Origin: Vibrio natriegens NBRC 15636 = ATCC 14048 = DSM 759
GTDB taxonomy: Bacteria > Pseudomonadota > Gammaproteobacteria > Enterobacterales > Vibrionaceae
DNA: 64,000 nucleotides
Assembly: GCF_035621455.1 (NCBI RefSeq)
Contig: NZ_CP141822.1
Location: forward strand, 2,418,001-2,482,000
Direction of reading: 5' to 3'
Position 1 is the first letter of the stretch, and the number at the start of each line of letters is the position of its first letter. A program made the position numbers and the translations under genes. Positions 27,461 through 36,382 of this stretch are shown here, in pieces. The notes beneath the pieces are model-generated. The model made no database searches. It was not told the DNA's origin and saw nothing but the letters and a program-made list of their open reading frames with translations.

Positions 27461-28900
27461 CTAGCGAACCTTCTCATTGAATATTTCAAATGGAACGTCC
27501 AAGCCTCGTTTAATAAGTTGATCATGGCAATCAGGAACAATCCCTGTCGCAATGTAATCGCCTATCACATTGCCCTCTTCATCCACACCTTGCCTTTGAA
27601 ATTTAAAAATTTCTGACATGGTGATTACTTCCCCTTCCATACCGTTAATCTCTTGAATACTAACCATACGACGCTTACCGTCTTCTTGCCTGTCCATCTG
27701 AACGACCAGGTTGATGGCTGACGCAATTTGAGAGCGGAGGTTTTTCGTCGATACGTTCCAGCCCGCCATTGAAAACATATTTTCCACACGACTTAAAGCG
27801 TCTCTTGGGGTATTCGCGTGTATGGTTGCCAAAGAGCCGTCATGACCTGTATTCATTGCAGATAGCATATCCACCGCTTCACTGCCCCGCACCTCACCAA
27901 CGACGATTCGGTCTGGTCTCATACGCAGGGAGTTTTTTACTAGCTCGCGCTGAGAGATTTCACCTTTACCCTCAATATTAGCTGGGCGAGTTTCGAGCCT
28001 AACCACATGAGGCTGCTGAAGCTGCAACTCAGCTGAGTCTTCTATGGTTACGATGCGTTGATCAGAAGGAATAAAGCCAGATAAAATGTTTAGTGTGGTG
28101 GTTTTACCAGACCCGGTACCACCAGATATAAGAATATTGAGTTCACCAACCACTGCCGCATTCAGAAACTTAGCCATCTCCTCCGAAAGCGAGTTAAGAT
28201 GCAATAAGTTATCCATATTAAGTCGTTCGACAGCGAAACGACGAATCGATACGGAAGCACCATCAATGGCTAACGGCGGGATGATTGCGTTAAAACGTGA
28301 ACCGTCTTTAAGTCGCGCATCTACCATAGGAGAAGATTCGTCAATTCGTCGCCCTACTTGGCTGACGATTCGGTCAATAATGCTACGGAGATGTCGGTCG
28401 TCTAAAAATGTGTGTGGTGTTTTTTCCAGTTTACCAAACCGCTCGACAAAAATACTTTTCGGACCGTTAACCAGAATATCGGAAACGGTGGAATCAGCCA
28501 GTAACGGTTCAAGCGGTCCTAAACCAAAGATTTCGTCTTCAATCTGACGAATCATTCGATTTCGAGCTTCCGAACTTAATGGATGCGTCTGATCTTCTGC
28601 TATTAGATGTACGACCGCTTCGCGTAATTCTTCTTTCGCTCTGTCTTCTTGAAGGTGCGACAATAGCCCCAAATCTAAGGTATCCAGTAACTTGCTGTGA
28701 TAGTAGTGTTTTATGGTCTGGTCATGCTCTAACTGCTTTCTCTCCGCTTCCATTTTGCGGACTTTTTCTTCTATCACTGAAGAGTGAACAGCACTACTAC
28801 TATTCGGCTTAGAAACCGGTTTAGTATGAGTCTCTAATTTCGTATTCAGCAGTTCAGCTTGTGAAAAATTGCTGCCGACATTTTTCCTTTTAAAAAACAT
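27461..28900 (-). CDS. tadA: Tad pilus assembly ATPase TadA (CpaF family)
   Basis: Hexameric secretion ATPase that drives extension and probably retraction of the Flp pilus. The 479-residue protein shows the CpaF N-terminal helical domain and then the ATPase core: ILVNGPKSIFVERFGKLE, Walker A ISGGTGSGKTTTLNILSG at about 258-275, the Asp-box IVTIEDSAELQL, Walker B region RIVVGEVRGSEAVDMLSAMNTGHDGSLATIHANTP with the His box. GGGAG lies upstream of the ATG. Its neighbours are tadZ before and tadB after. Confidence 0.96.
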   Translation of the reverse strand: MFFKRKNVGSNFSQAELLNTKLETHTKPVSKPNSSSAVHSSVIEEKVRKMEAERKQLEHDQTIKHYYHSKLLDTLDLGLLSHLQEDRAKEELREAVVHLIAEDQTHPLSSEARNRMIRQIEDEIFGLGPLEPLLADSTVSDILVNGPKSIFVERFGKLEKTPHTFLDDRHLRSIIDRIVSQVGRRIDESSPMVDARLKDGSRFNAIIPPLAIDGASVSIRRFAVERLNMDNLLHLNSLSEEMAKFLNAAVVGELNILISGGTGSGKTTTLNILSGFIPSDQRIVTIEDSAELQLQQPHVVRLETRPANIEGKGEISQRELVKNSLRMRPDRIVVGEVRGSEAVDMLSAMNTGHDGSLATIHANTPRDALSRVENMFSMAGWNVSTKNLRSQIASAINLVVQMDRQEDGKRRMVSIQEINGMEGEVITMSEIFKFQRQGVDEEGNVIGDYIATGIVPDCHDQLIKRGLDVPFEIFNEKVR

Positions 28901-28912
28901 AGCGACTCCCTG

Positions 28913-30136
28913 CTAAGAAAATAGTTTACCTAACCAACTTTGGGTCTGTTTATCTGCTGGTTCTTCCAACTGATGTGAAATATCAATCAGAGACGACTTA
29001 ATCGCACTATTCTTTTTAGATTGCACTATAGGCTTGCCCAGGTTGGAGCACTCCATCGCAATAGAAAAGTTGTTCGGTACTAAAAGAAGGTCTTGATTTG
29101 GAAACGCTTGTTCGATGTCTTTAATCGTTATCGATGTTTTCTTTTCGTAACGATTAATAATTAATCGTACTTGTCCACCGGTTAAACCGTGGTCAAGTTG
29201 CAAAGATTTCAAATAATTTGCTGCATGTTTAATTGACGTTACATTTTGCTGCATAACCAAATAAACATAGGAGGCAGGAGCAACAATATGTTGAAAAACA
29301 TGCTCAACCCCATGAGACATATCGACAATAATATGTTTATAGTATTGGCGTAACAAAGGGATCAAGGCACTCACCTTTGTCGCTCGGTCATAATTATCTT
29401 TGATGTTGTCAGCACTAAAACATAAATAATTTACACCCGAAGAGTGCTTATATACTAAGCCATCTAATGATAAGTCATCGAGATCATTCATCGCATCAAT
29501 GACATCATTAATACTGTATTTAGGCTTACTATTCAGATAATCCGCCGCATCGCTAAACTGCATACCGAGATCAATCAATAGCACTTTGCCTTTTGAATAC
29601 TCAGATAACGCAATCGCAGTATTTAGTGCCACGGTTGTCGCTCCGGAACCACCCTTAGTATTAATAAATAAAGACAATTCACCTATCTCGCTGCTCGAAG
29701 CCTTTTCGTTTGCGATATCCTCTAAAAGTGGCAGCAATTCATAAAAGCCCACTTCGCGATGCAGGTAGTCCGAGGCCCCTAACTTTAAGGCTAATTTAAG
29801 CGACGTGGTGTCATGCTCATCACCAAACACCACCAATGCAGTCTGATTGCGTTGCAAGTTTCCTTCGCTTGAATAAATGTGCGATAACTTTTGTGCCCAA
29901 CTGCTTCCCGCTTCGATATAAATTACATCCGGTGTCCGTCGCTCGCCTAACGAGGTCACCGTAATCTTGCCTAAATCCAGCCACTCAATATTAATATTCA
30001 CGCACTTGGACAGTTCTGATTCCATATTAATTTTGAATTCAGACGTTTCATAAATCACCCAAACAGTGATATTGGTTTTTAGGGAATGGATGCTGTTTGT
30101 TTTAATTTCTTTATTTAATTCTACTGGTTTCAACAT
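28913..30136 (-). CDS. tadZ: Tad pilus localisation protein TadZ (CpaE family)
   Basis: ParA/MinD-type ATPase-like protein that recruits the Tad machine to the pole. The 407-residue protein has an N-terminal receiver-like domain (about 1-150) and a MinD-like domain beginning LSLFINTKGGSGATTVALNTAIAL, a deviant Walker A with the KGG-x-GATT form, then VLLIDLGMQFSDAADYL. I chose the ATG at 30136, preceded by GGGAG five bases upstream; the frame is open to 30160 but without a ribosome site. It is spaced 10 bases from the preceding pseudopilin gene. Confidence 0.92.
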   Translation of the reverse strand: MLKPVELNKEIKTNSIHSLKTNITVWVIYETSEFKINMESELSKCVNINIEWLDLGKITVTSLGERRTPDVIYIEAGSSWAQKLSHIYSSEGNLQRNQTALVVFGDEHDTTSLKLALKLGASDYLHREVGFYELLPLLEDIANEKASSSEIGELSLFINTKGGSGATTVALNTAIALSEYSKGKVLLIDLGMQFSDAADYLNSKPKYSINDVIDAMNDLDDLSLDGLVYKHSSGVNYLCFSADNIKDNYDRATKVSALIPLLRQYYKHIIVDMSHGVEHVFQHIVAPASYVYLVMQQNVTSIKHAANYLKSLQLDHGLTGGQVRLIINRYEKKTSITIKDIEQAFPNQDLLLVPNNFSIAMECSNLGKPIVQSKKNSAIKSSLIDISHQLEEPADKQTQSWLGKLFS

Positions 30137-30146
30137 AACTACTCCC

Positions 30147-30662
30147 TTAACAATCTTCATGAACTTCGCCCCCGGGCTCAGGCCTTAATACGCCTAAGCT
30201 CTCCGCAGGCAGAATGGTCTGAAACTCAGGGCTGACACCAACAGCATCAAGCAATAAAGATAAAACGAAAAATTTAAATGTATAGTCGGCCTCTGCTTTC
30301 ACGAAACGAATATTCGCAAAAATTGCATTTAGTGTGTCTGAATCTGATGACGCTGAAGAAAATGCATCGACATTGACATCATCACCATTTTCATCTAGAT
30401 AACTTATCGTCAAATTATCTGCAGTAAAACCAGGTGGGTACAAACCTTCAACCGAGGGGAGTGTTTTAATATCATCGCGATCAGCAATATAACAGACTGT
30501 TGCTAAACGAGCCGCTCTTCGGGTTACTTCATTAGCCATCTGTATAGAATAAAAGTAGAGCGCAAATTCTATAATCGAAAAAATCACCAGTAACACAGCT
30601 AAAGCGATTAGCATAAACTCAACCTGAGTTACCCCTTTTTGTCTAAAGATCCATCGACTCAT
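30147..30662 (-). CDS. tadF: TadF-like minor pseudopilin
   Basis: A 171-residue single-pass protein of the TadE/TadF family. The N-terminus RQKGVTQVEFMLIALAVLLVIFSIIEFALYFYS has a pseudopilin-like cleavage context (G before V-T-Q-V-E-F, with Glu at +5) followed by a membrane helix; the rest is extracytoplasmic. Such minor pilins help start Flp pilus assembly. Its ATG overlaps the stop of the preceding gene by four bases. Assignment as TadF rather than TadE is by order only. Cys57 and the C-terminal Cys could form a disulphide. Confidence 0.82.
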   Translation of the reverse strand: MSRWIFRQKGVTQVEFMLIALAVLLVIFSIIEFALYFYSIQMANEVTRRAARLATVCYIADRDDIKTLPSVEGLYPPGFTADNLTISYLDENGDDVNVDAFSSASSDSDTLNAIFANIRFVKAEADYTFKFFVLSLLLDAVGVSPEFQTILPAESLGVLRPEPGGEVHEDC

Positions 30663-31129
30663 GGCGCTGTCCTCATCATACTTGATGCCCCGATTTCAAA
30701 TTCGAGTGAGCTGTCAGTAAAAGGTAGACGGCTAAAAATAGGCTCGTATTTATAACTGGCGGAAATAGTTACCTCTTTGGGTACGGTTGTATCATCGATA
30801 ACGACATCTGTCGTTTCTAAGTATTTCAGAATTTTAGAATCGTCAGCCGTCGGGGATGGTTTGCCATACACTACCATGTTCCTAATACTATCTTTATTTG
30901 CAATACTACCGAAATCTAGCGAACCGTAGGTTGCTACCACGGCATAGCGAACTCCATTTTGCAGCGCTTTATTGATTTCAGTGTACTGAATAAATGCTCG
31001 ACTAACATCTATCAGCAATACTGTTAGCATGAGTAGCACTGGCAGACAAATAATAAACTCAAGTGCAGCTAATCCAGCTTGGCTGTACTTACCTCTTCTG
31101 AGTAAAGAACTCTGATTGCGAATGTTCAT
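30659..31129 (-). CDS. tadE: TadE-like minor pseudopilin
   Basis: A 156-residue member of the TadE-like family. The N-terminal part GLAALEFIICLPVLLMLTVLLIDVSRAFIQYTEINKALQNGVRYAV has Gly followed by L-A-A-L-E-F, a prepilin-peptidase-like site, and the TadE-type membrane helix. I chose the ATG at 31129, one base after the tadG stop, with GGAG upstream; a GTG at 31144 inside tadG is possible. It overlaps the next gene by four bases. Confidence 0.82.
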   Translation of the reverse strand: MNIRNQSSLLRRGKYSQAGLAALEFIICLPVLLMLTVLLIDVSRAFIQYTEINKALQNGVRYAVVATYGSLDFGSIANKDSIRNMVVYGKPSPTADDSKILKYLETTDVVIDDTTVPKEVTISASYKYEPIFSRLPFTDSSLEFEIGASSMMRTAP

Positions 31130-31130
31130 A

Positions 31131-32471
31131 TTAAGACGCTCCACCTTCAGGATCTTTATAGAGCTGAATCTTATATAGCCCTTTACTATTGTCCGGTTCT
31201 ATATCAGTAAAAGCGTTCTCAACATAGCAGTCTTCTAAAAACTGCCCAAAAACTTCTGAGTCATTACCTTGTTGCTTAACTTTCTGAGTTAGGAAAAAGC
31301 ACCCTAAACCAATGACTTCAACCTGGCTTTTGCCTTCTGTTGCCGTAGAGCAATCTATAATCGGCACCCGTAAAACACGCCTGCCTTCAGAACCGTTAGA
31401 ATGGTAATACTGCGTACAGTTGTCACCAGTACCTCCCTCACTACAGTTCGTCAACTCGGAATGATAATCTGCATAATAAAATGCTTTATCATCTTGGAGC
31501 TCAGTGTTCTCCGGACTATCGTCATAAATAGACTCGTAGTTATCAGCATTCACGTCAGATTCTCTGGTATACAAGTCAGACTTTACTACTTCATCTTCTT
31601 CAGTAGGGCCATTAAATTGATCAAACCGAGTGTTCACCCCTTGTGCTACAGGACCCGTTGCTTTACCGGTTTGCGTATCGACCACTTCACCTTTAGCAAT
31701 ACAGATATTAGTGTCTCCAGCAAAAGCATCACGTATACCATCAGCCCCGTTCAACCCTAAGTCGAGTAATTGGAAATTACCTGGTCCTAACTCTCCCGAC
31801 TTGTTATCCGCAGGTTTAACGATATGAACGGTGCTACCCAGTCTATCTGTCTTTGCATTATAATTGGAATTTGGAACATAACCCCAAACAGTCGCGTCCC
31901 CTTCTTCGTCGGTCATATTCATATCACCACACATTGCTATTGGAGACACGTTACAAGTCCCCACAATTGGAGCACTACGTCCTGCAACCGCACTAGCGGA
32001 AACATTTTTACCTATGCCAAATACAGAACTCAGGTACTGAGTCAACGAGACATCAGAGACGACGACCCGTACGTAAATGTCGTCATCTCCGTCGGTGGTG
32101 ACTAGTTCAAAATCATCTGCATTAACAAATGAACCTACTTGTTTTGTATTCGAGAAAGTGATAGAAACATTTCCCTTAACTACCTCATTATCGGCCAGTT
32201 CGTTATTTCCCGAAGCGGTGACAAAACTCAGCAACGCTTCGTTAGCAGCAGCTTCAGCGAGAACAACATCGCTTGTCTCATCAGCGACAACCGCTGATGC
32301 TAAAGCCGCTGAATCTACCGCATTTTGCAAGCGCGCTTTATTCAGAACCTGATGATTCAAGTCCATCGCCAAGGCGCCCATACCGATTAATATCAGCATA
32401 ATTAAACTGATTAACACTAAAGTGATCCCTTGTTGAGAACGCTTCATTGCTATTGGTGTTGTGCGCCTCAT
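31131..32471 (-). CDS. tadG: TadG-like Tad pilus protein
   Basis: A 446-residue protein with an N-terminal membrane anchor QQGITLVLISLIMLILIGMGALAMDLNHQVLNKARLQNAVDSAALASA, the TadE/G N-terminal pattern in which the helix is followed by a short coiled segment. The remaining 380 residues are predicted outside the cytoplasm, are acidic, and contain eight or more cysteines (for example VGTCNVSPIAMCGDM). TadG is thought to anchor the pilus or link membranes. AGGAGG precedes the ATG. No von Willebrand A motif is obvious, unlike some TadG proteins. Confidence 0.82.
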   Translation of the reverse strand: MRRTTPIAMKRSQQGITLVLISLIMLILIGMGALAMDLNHQVLNKARLQNAVDSAALASAVVADETSDVVLAEAAANEALLSFVTASGNNELADNEVVKGNVSITFSNTKQVGSFVNADDFELVTTDGDDDIYVRVVVSDVSLTQYLSSVFGIGKNVSASAVAGRSAPIVGTCNVSPIAMCGDMNMTDEEGDATVWGYVPNSNYNAKTDRLGSTVHIVKPADNKSGELGPGNFQLLDLGLNGADGIRDAFAGDTNICIAKGEVVDTQTGKATGPVAQGVNTRFDQFNGPTEEDEVVKSDLYTRESDVNADNYESIYDDSPENTELQDDKAFYYADYHSELTNCSEGGTGDNCTQYYHSNGSEGRRVLRVPIIDCSTATEGKSQVEVIGLGCFFLTQKVKQQGNDSEVFGQFLEDCYVENAFTDIEPDNSKGLYKIQLYKDPEGGAS

Positions 32472-32497
32472 AGCTGCCTCCTAAGTGATAGCATCAC

Positions 32498-32719
32498 TTA
32501 ATCTTTCTTTTCACCATTATTGTTGTACACTTCCAAACTCGTTTGCGTACGTTCTCCACTGCCCTCTGGCAGGTAATCTATATTTTCATACCATGCATTA
32601 GAGTTTAGCGTCTGTTCTTGCTGTAGTTGATTTAAAGCAACCCCCAGCTCAGGTTCAGTGGCACAACCGACTAAGGTAAGAGCTACAAAACAGACAGTTA
32701 GTCCTATTGCTTTCTTCAT
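32498..32719 (-). CDS. Small Tad-locus lipoprotein
   Basis: A 73-residue protein with a lipoprotein signal peptide MKKAIGLTVCFVALTLVGC (lipobox LVGC, Cys19). The mature part is 54 residues, acidic and polar, with no recognised fold. It sits 12 bases after the secretin gene rcpA and 26 before tadG, the place where other tad loci have rcpB or a pilotin-like gene, so a role in secretin assembly is possible. GAGGGAAG lies before the ATG. Function inferred from place only. Confidence 0.7.
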   Translation of the reverse strand: MKKAIGLTVCFVALTLVGCATEPELGVALNQLQQEQTLNSNAWYENIDYLPEGSGERTQTSLEVYNNNGEKKD

Positions 32720-32731
32720 ATTGCTTCCCTC

Positions 32732-34204
32732 TTATAAGCTGTGACCAAACTGGCCCTCTGTCCCACCATCGCCTGTCGTAAATTGATACTCGGTTTGGTC
32801 TTGAACACTAGCATTGGAATTGTCGTCTAGCTTATACTTATCAAAGTCTAAACTCGCTCCCTTACCAAGTAGATAGAACTCCACATCATTGGGGCTAACG
32901 AAACCGTCTGTTGGTAATGTAAATCTGCGTCTGTCTACTGGTTTAGCTAGTCGAGGCGTCACTAAAATAACCAGCTCGGTCTCACCAGAGGTAAATTGCT
33001 CACTCTTAAATAGACGCCCTAATACAGGTAAATCGGAAACGCCCGGTAAGCCTTCCTCTGTATTACGTGCATTTTCACTCAGTAACCCTGCAATGCCTAT
33101 GGTCTGCCCATCAGCTAACTCTAGGGTACTGCCCGCACTACGCTTAGTGAGTGGGGGGATATAATATGCTGCATTGGTATCACCGACGCTGTAGGTAACC
33201 ACACCAGATGTCGCTAATTCACTCACGCTGACATTGAGTTTTAAATTTATTTTTTTATCACTGAGAATATAGGGGATAAAATCTAATGTAACGCCATATT
33301 CTTTGTAATCAATGGTGATACCATCTTCGTTAGGTACTGGGATTGGGAATTCCCCCCCCGCTACAAATTCGGCTTTCGTACCACTCAGTGCTGTTAAACT
33401 AGGTTCGGCTAATACCTTCGCCACACCATTTTGTTTCGCGATATCAAGAGCAAACGTAAACAAAGTATTGCTATCTAAAAAAGAGCCTAGGAAACCAAAC
33501 TCATTAACACCCGCGTTACCACTCAATATAGGTCCAATATCATCAATCGCGCTTCCTATCGTTGTCGCTCCCCAGGTAATATCGCCACTTTGTTGGAAAA
33601 AGTGAAAATTAGAATCAAAAGTACGAACGAGTGAGCGCTGAACTTCAGCGACAGTCACTTCAAGCGTCACTTGCTGCGCACCACCAATAGACAGCAAATT
33701 GATTATTGAGCTTTCATTTACTTCTTCATCATCATCGCTTTCGTCAGCTGGTTTACCTGCTGCAAAAGTTTCCGCAACTTTAATCGCCACATCCATATTT
33801 TGTTGGCTGCTTACCAAGCCACGTAATACTATTTTGTCTTGAGTACTATGCACCTCAATATTCTCATCAGGCAAAAACTGATGAAGCTTTGATTTCAATG
33901 TATTAAGATCATGCGTCACTTCGACATTGAACGATTCAATAATTCGACCGCTACGATCCCAGACCGATACATTGGTGGTACCAAGCTTTTTGCCAATCAA
34001 ATACAATTCGTTAGATCTCAGTACCAAGATATCCAGTATACTAGGGTCACCTAAGGTCACTTTTTTAGCACTACCTGAAATCATCAGTTGAGTAGACTGG
34101 TGATGAGGTACAGCGACGACACGCCCCGATTGAGCAGCGGCATAAACATTAACGCTGGCTAATACCATGATTAAGTGGCTTAAAAGTAAAATTGTTATTT
34201 TCAT
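32732..34204 (-). CDS. rcpA: Tad pilus outer-membrane secretin RcpA (CpaC)
   Basis: Forms the outer-membrane ring through which the Flp pilus leaves the cell. The 490-residue protein has a signal peptide (cleavage near VYAA, residue 23), an N-terminal BON-like/N0 segment (SAKKVTLGDPSILDILVLRSNELYLIGKKLGTTNVSVWD), and the secretin core VTLEVTVAEVQRS, EPSLTALSGTKAEFVAGGEFPIPV and the C-terminal VPGVSDLPVLGRLFKS-type signature (here LPGVSDLPVLGRLFKSEQF). It follows rcpC by 7 bases. Confidence 0.95.
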   Translation of the reverse strand: MKITILLLSHLIMVLASVNVYAAAQSGRVVAVPHHQSTQLMISGSAKKVTLGDPSILDILVLRSNELYLIGKKLGTTNVSVWDRSGRIIESFNVEVTHDLNTLKSKLHQFLPDENIEVHSTQDKIVLRGLVSSQQNMDVAIKVAETFAAGKPADESDDDEEVNESSIINLLSIGGAQQVTLEVTVAEVQRSLVRTFDSNFHFFQQSGDITWGATTIGSAIDDIGPILSGNAGVNEFGFLGSFLDSNTLFTFALDIAKQNGVAKVLAEPSLTALSGTKAEFVAGGEFPIPVPNEDGITIDYKEYGVTLDFIPYILSDKKINLKLNVSVSELATSGVVTYSVGDTNAAYYIPPLTKRSAGSTLELADGQTIGIAGLLSENARNTEEGLPGVSDLPVLGRLFKSEQFTSGETELVILVTPRLAKPVDRRRFTLPTDGFVSPNDVEFYLLGKGASLDFDKYKLDDNSNASVQDQTEYQFTTGDGGTEGQFGHSL

Positions 34205-34211
34205 AATTCAC

Positions 34212-34949
34212 CTAATTGCTCACGCGTACATTAGAAGTTTGAGAACCTTTAATCACTGTCACACTTGGACGTGGTGTGTAAGTTCTTTTCGGCGGCACTT
34301 TATCAACGGTTAGCGGGTTTCTTAATGCCAACTGAATACTTCCTTTACTGTTTTCAGTTAACAGTTTCTCTGCTTCTTTTGGTGAAACTTCTAAGGTAAC
34401 CGCTCGTACGATAACTGGCTTGTTATCTTTTGTTCTTGCTGTTTGGTCCACCGCCAGCACCTTAATATTCTTCAATACAGTAGTGGTTCCATTGCCTTTC
34501 GTATTTAGAACATCGACTTTATTACCTGGCAATAGAAAACCCGCCACGCCAATAACATCGTTTACACGAATGGTAAGCGCACGTTTATCTTCAGGAATCA
34601 TAGCCGCTAATGTCACCCCTTCACCAAGGACAGCGATTCGATTCGGGCTAACTAGCTCGCCCTCATAAATTGAGTTAGAAGCGACTTTACCGACCGCCTG
34701 CGATGGTTCTGTCAGTGTAGTCTCATCAATCCAGTCAACTTCCATTAGTCTCGTTTTCAGATGCTTCTCTTCGATAATTACACCTGGTTCTATTTCCATA
34801 GCAGCCACGAGTACCGGGTGTCGCTCTACTTCTTCAAGCTTCACTGTGGGTTGTGTCTGACTATCTAACCACTGCTTTGCAATCATCACCGCACCTAGAC
34901 CAAAAGCGATTGATAGCAACAACAGCATGACGATTTGTGTCCTGCTCAT
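34212..34949 (-). CDS. rcpC: Tad pilus assembly protein RcpC (CpaB)
   Basis: A 245-residue periplasmic protein with an N-terminal membrane anchor (about residues 5-25). A SAF domain follows: VAAMEIEPGVIIEEKHLKTR and YEGELVSPNRIAVLGEGVTLAAMIPEDKRALTIRVNDVIGVAGFLLPGNKVDVL, as in CpaB. It works with the secretin RcpA in the periplasm and outer membrane. GAGGGG lies before the ATG. It sits between the AAA+ ATPase gene and rcpA. Confidence 0.92.
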   Translation of the reverse strand: MSRTQIVMLLLLSIAFGLGAVMIAKQWLDSQTQPTVKLEEVERHPVLVAAMEIEPGVIIEEKHLKTRLMEVDWIDETTLTEPSQAVGKVASNSIYEGELVSPNRIAVLGEGVTLAAMIPEDKRALTIRVNDVIGVAGFLLPGNKVDVLNTKGNGTTTVLKNIKVLAVDQTARTKDNKPVIVRAVTLEVSPKEAEKLLTENSKGSIQLALRNPLTVDKVPPKRTYTPRPSVTVIKGSQTSNVRVSN

Positions 34950-34964
34950 GACATCCCCTCATTT

Positions 34965-36272
34965 TTATTCATCAACGGTAAAATAGAGCCCCCAAGCACG
35001 TGTCAAAATCTCTGGCGACACCTGCTCCCCTATTTCCTCAAACTTCAAAATATCCCTGCTAATCCCTAAAATATCTTTTGGTAGACATGGGAAATACCCA
35101 GTACCAGAATCATCATGCAGCTGTTTTAATCGGTCAAAAAAGCCTTGCTCTAAAACCAGTTGATAAGCTTCTGACAAATCCATCCACAACTGGAGGTACT
35201 CTTCTAACTCTAGAGGATTAAATTCAATCTTGTATCCAAGTCGTCGCAAAAATGCCGGATCCGCAATAGAACTTGGTGGAAGGTTCGAGGAAAAAGCGAG
35301 TGTTAACAGAAATGGCACTGATATTTGTTGTCCGTTCGGTAACCCCAAATGGTCAACGAAATACTCCATCGGAACAATCCAACGGTTTAGCACAGCAGCC
35401 ACTGGCATAGACTGACGTCCTAAATCATCAATCACAAAAATGCCGTTATTGGCCATCATTTGCAGTGGTGCGTTCCAGACGCGATTGTGCTCAGTGTGGT
35501 TGACCTCCAACATATCCATGGTCAATTCACCACCGACCTGGATATTCGGTCTTTCACACAACACCCAGCGCTTATCATAATGGTCACCTAGTTTGACAAA
35601 TGTTTTGCTCTCTGAATTGTCCACCCGCTTATGATGATGCTCAGAAAACAATTTAATAATATTGCCGTCAGCATAGACCGCATGAGGAATAAACACCGAA
35701 GTATTTAAAGCATTTAACACTCGTGCCGCAACATAACTTTTACCGGTACCAGCATGCCCATAAAGCAATAATGCTCGGCCAGAGTTGATTGCTGGCCCCA
35801 AAACAGGTATCAAGCGCTCTGCGCCATAAACATCGTCAAGTGCTCGTTCAACATCCGCGCGAGCAATTGGTTGATTACGCAGATTTTGCCGCTCAACAAC
35901 ATCCCAATATTGTTCCAAAGAAACAGGCACCGGACCAATATACGCCTCACGACGAAACGCCAACTCAGCTTCTGCCATACCTAATTCTGTTAAACCATAA
36001 CGAACGTTAGAATAAGAGCTGGTTGCATTTAGCGGCTGATAAACTTCGACCCAACTGCGGGCACGAAGCTGTGCAAGCGAATGTTCGACAATGGATGAAA
36101 CCACACACATTCGGCTGGATAGCTCGACCAAATTGGATTTTGGATAGGCAGAAATATGCTTAATAAGAAGATGTTCGATAACCGCACTCGGTATGCCTAA
36201 ATCATCTTCTGAAGTTGGCGTTGGTGGCGGTGAAATTTGTGGCACTAAATTGGTTTTAGGTATTGTAGACAT
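34965..36272 (-). CDS. AAA+ ATPase of unknown role within the Tad locus
   Basis: A 435-residue ATPase not among the standard flp-tadV-rcpCAB-tadZABCDEFG genes. After a proline-rich N-terminus (PPPTPTS) comes a helix-rich part with a winged-helix-like pattern (ELSSRMCVVSSIVEHSLAQLRARSWVEV ... RYGLTELG, about 55-115). The AAA+ core has Walker A LLYGHAGTGKSYVAARVL (about 195-212), Walker B GIFVIDDLGRQ (about 290-300), a sensor-1 stretch LLTLAFSSNLPPS and an arginine-rich AFLRRLGYKIEF. It looks like a helicase-loader or MoxR-like ATPase. I chose the ATG at 36272 with AGGAGGG upstream. Function unknown; membership of the operon is clear (15 bases to rcpC). Confidence 0.75.
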   Translation of the reverse strand: MSTIPKTNLVPQISPPPTPTSEDDLGIPSAVIEHLLIKHISAYPKSNLVELSSRMCVVSSIVEHSLAQLRARSWVEVYQPLNATSSYSNVRYGLTELGMAEAELAFRREAYIGPVPVSLEQYWDVVERQNLRNQPIARADVERALDDVYGAERLIPVLGPAINSGRALLLYGHAGTGKSYVAARVLNALNTSVFIPHAVYADGNIIKLFSEHHHKRVDNSESKTFVKLGDHYDKRWVLCERPNIQVGGELTMDMLEVNHTEHNRVWNAPLQMMANNGIFVIDDLGRQSMPVAAVLNRWIVPMEYFVDHLGLPNGQQISVPFLLTLAFSSNLPPSSIADPAFLRRLGYKIEFNPLELEEYLQLWMDLSEAYQLVLEQGFFDRLKQLHDDSGTGYFPCLPKDILGISRDILKFEEIGEQVSPEILTRAWGLYFTVDE

Positions 36273-36382
36273 GGGCTGTGCCCTCCTAATGTTTGGCACG
36301 TTTTGCGTGGTTATGCGTGGCAACTCCTTGCCAAACCTAAAAATCACTTTGACTAAAATCTAGTGGTTTAAAAAACGTATAT

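Noticed and set aside
28086..28547. 153-codon open frame on the plus strand
   Set aside because: Antisense to the conserved core of tadA; serine-rich mirror translation with no family features.
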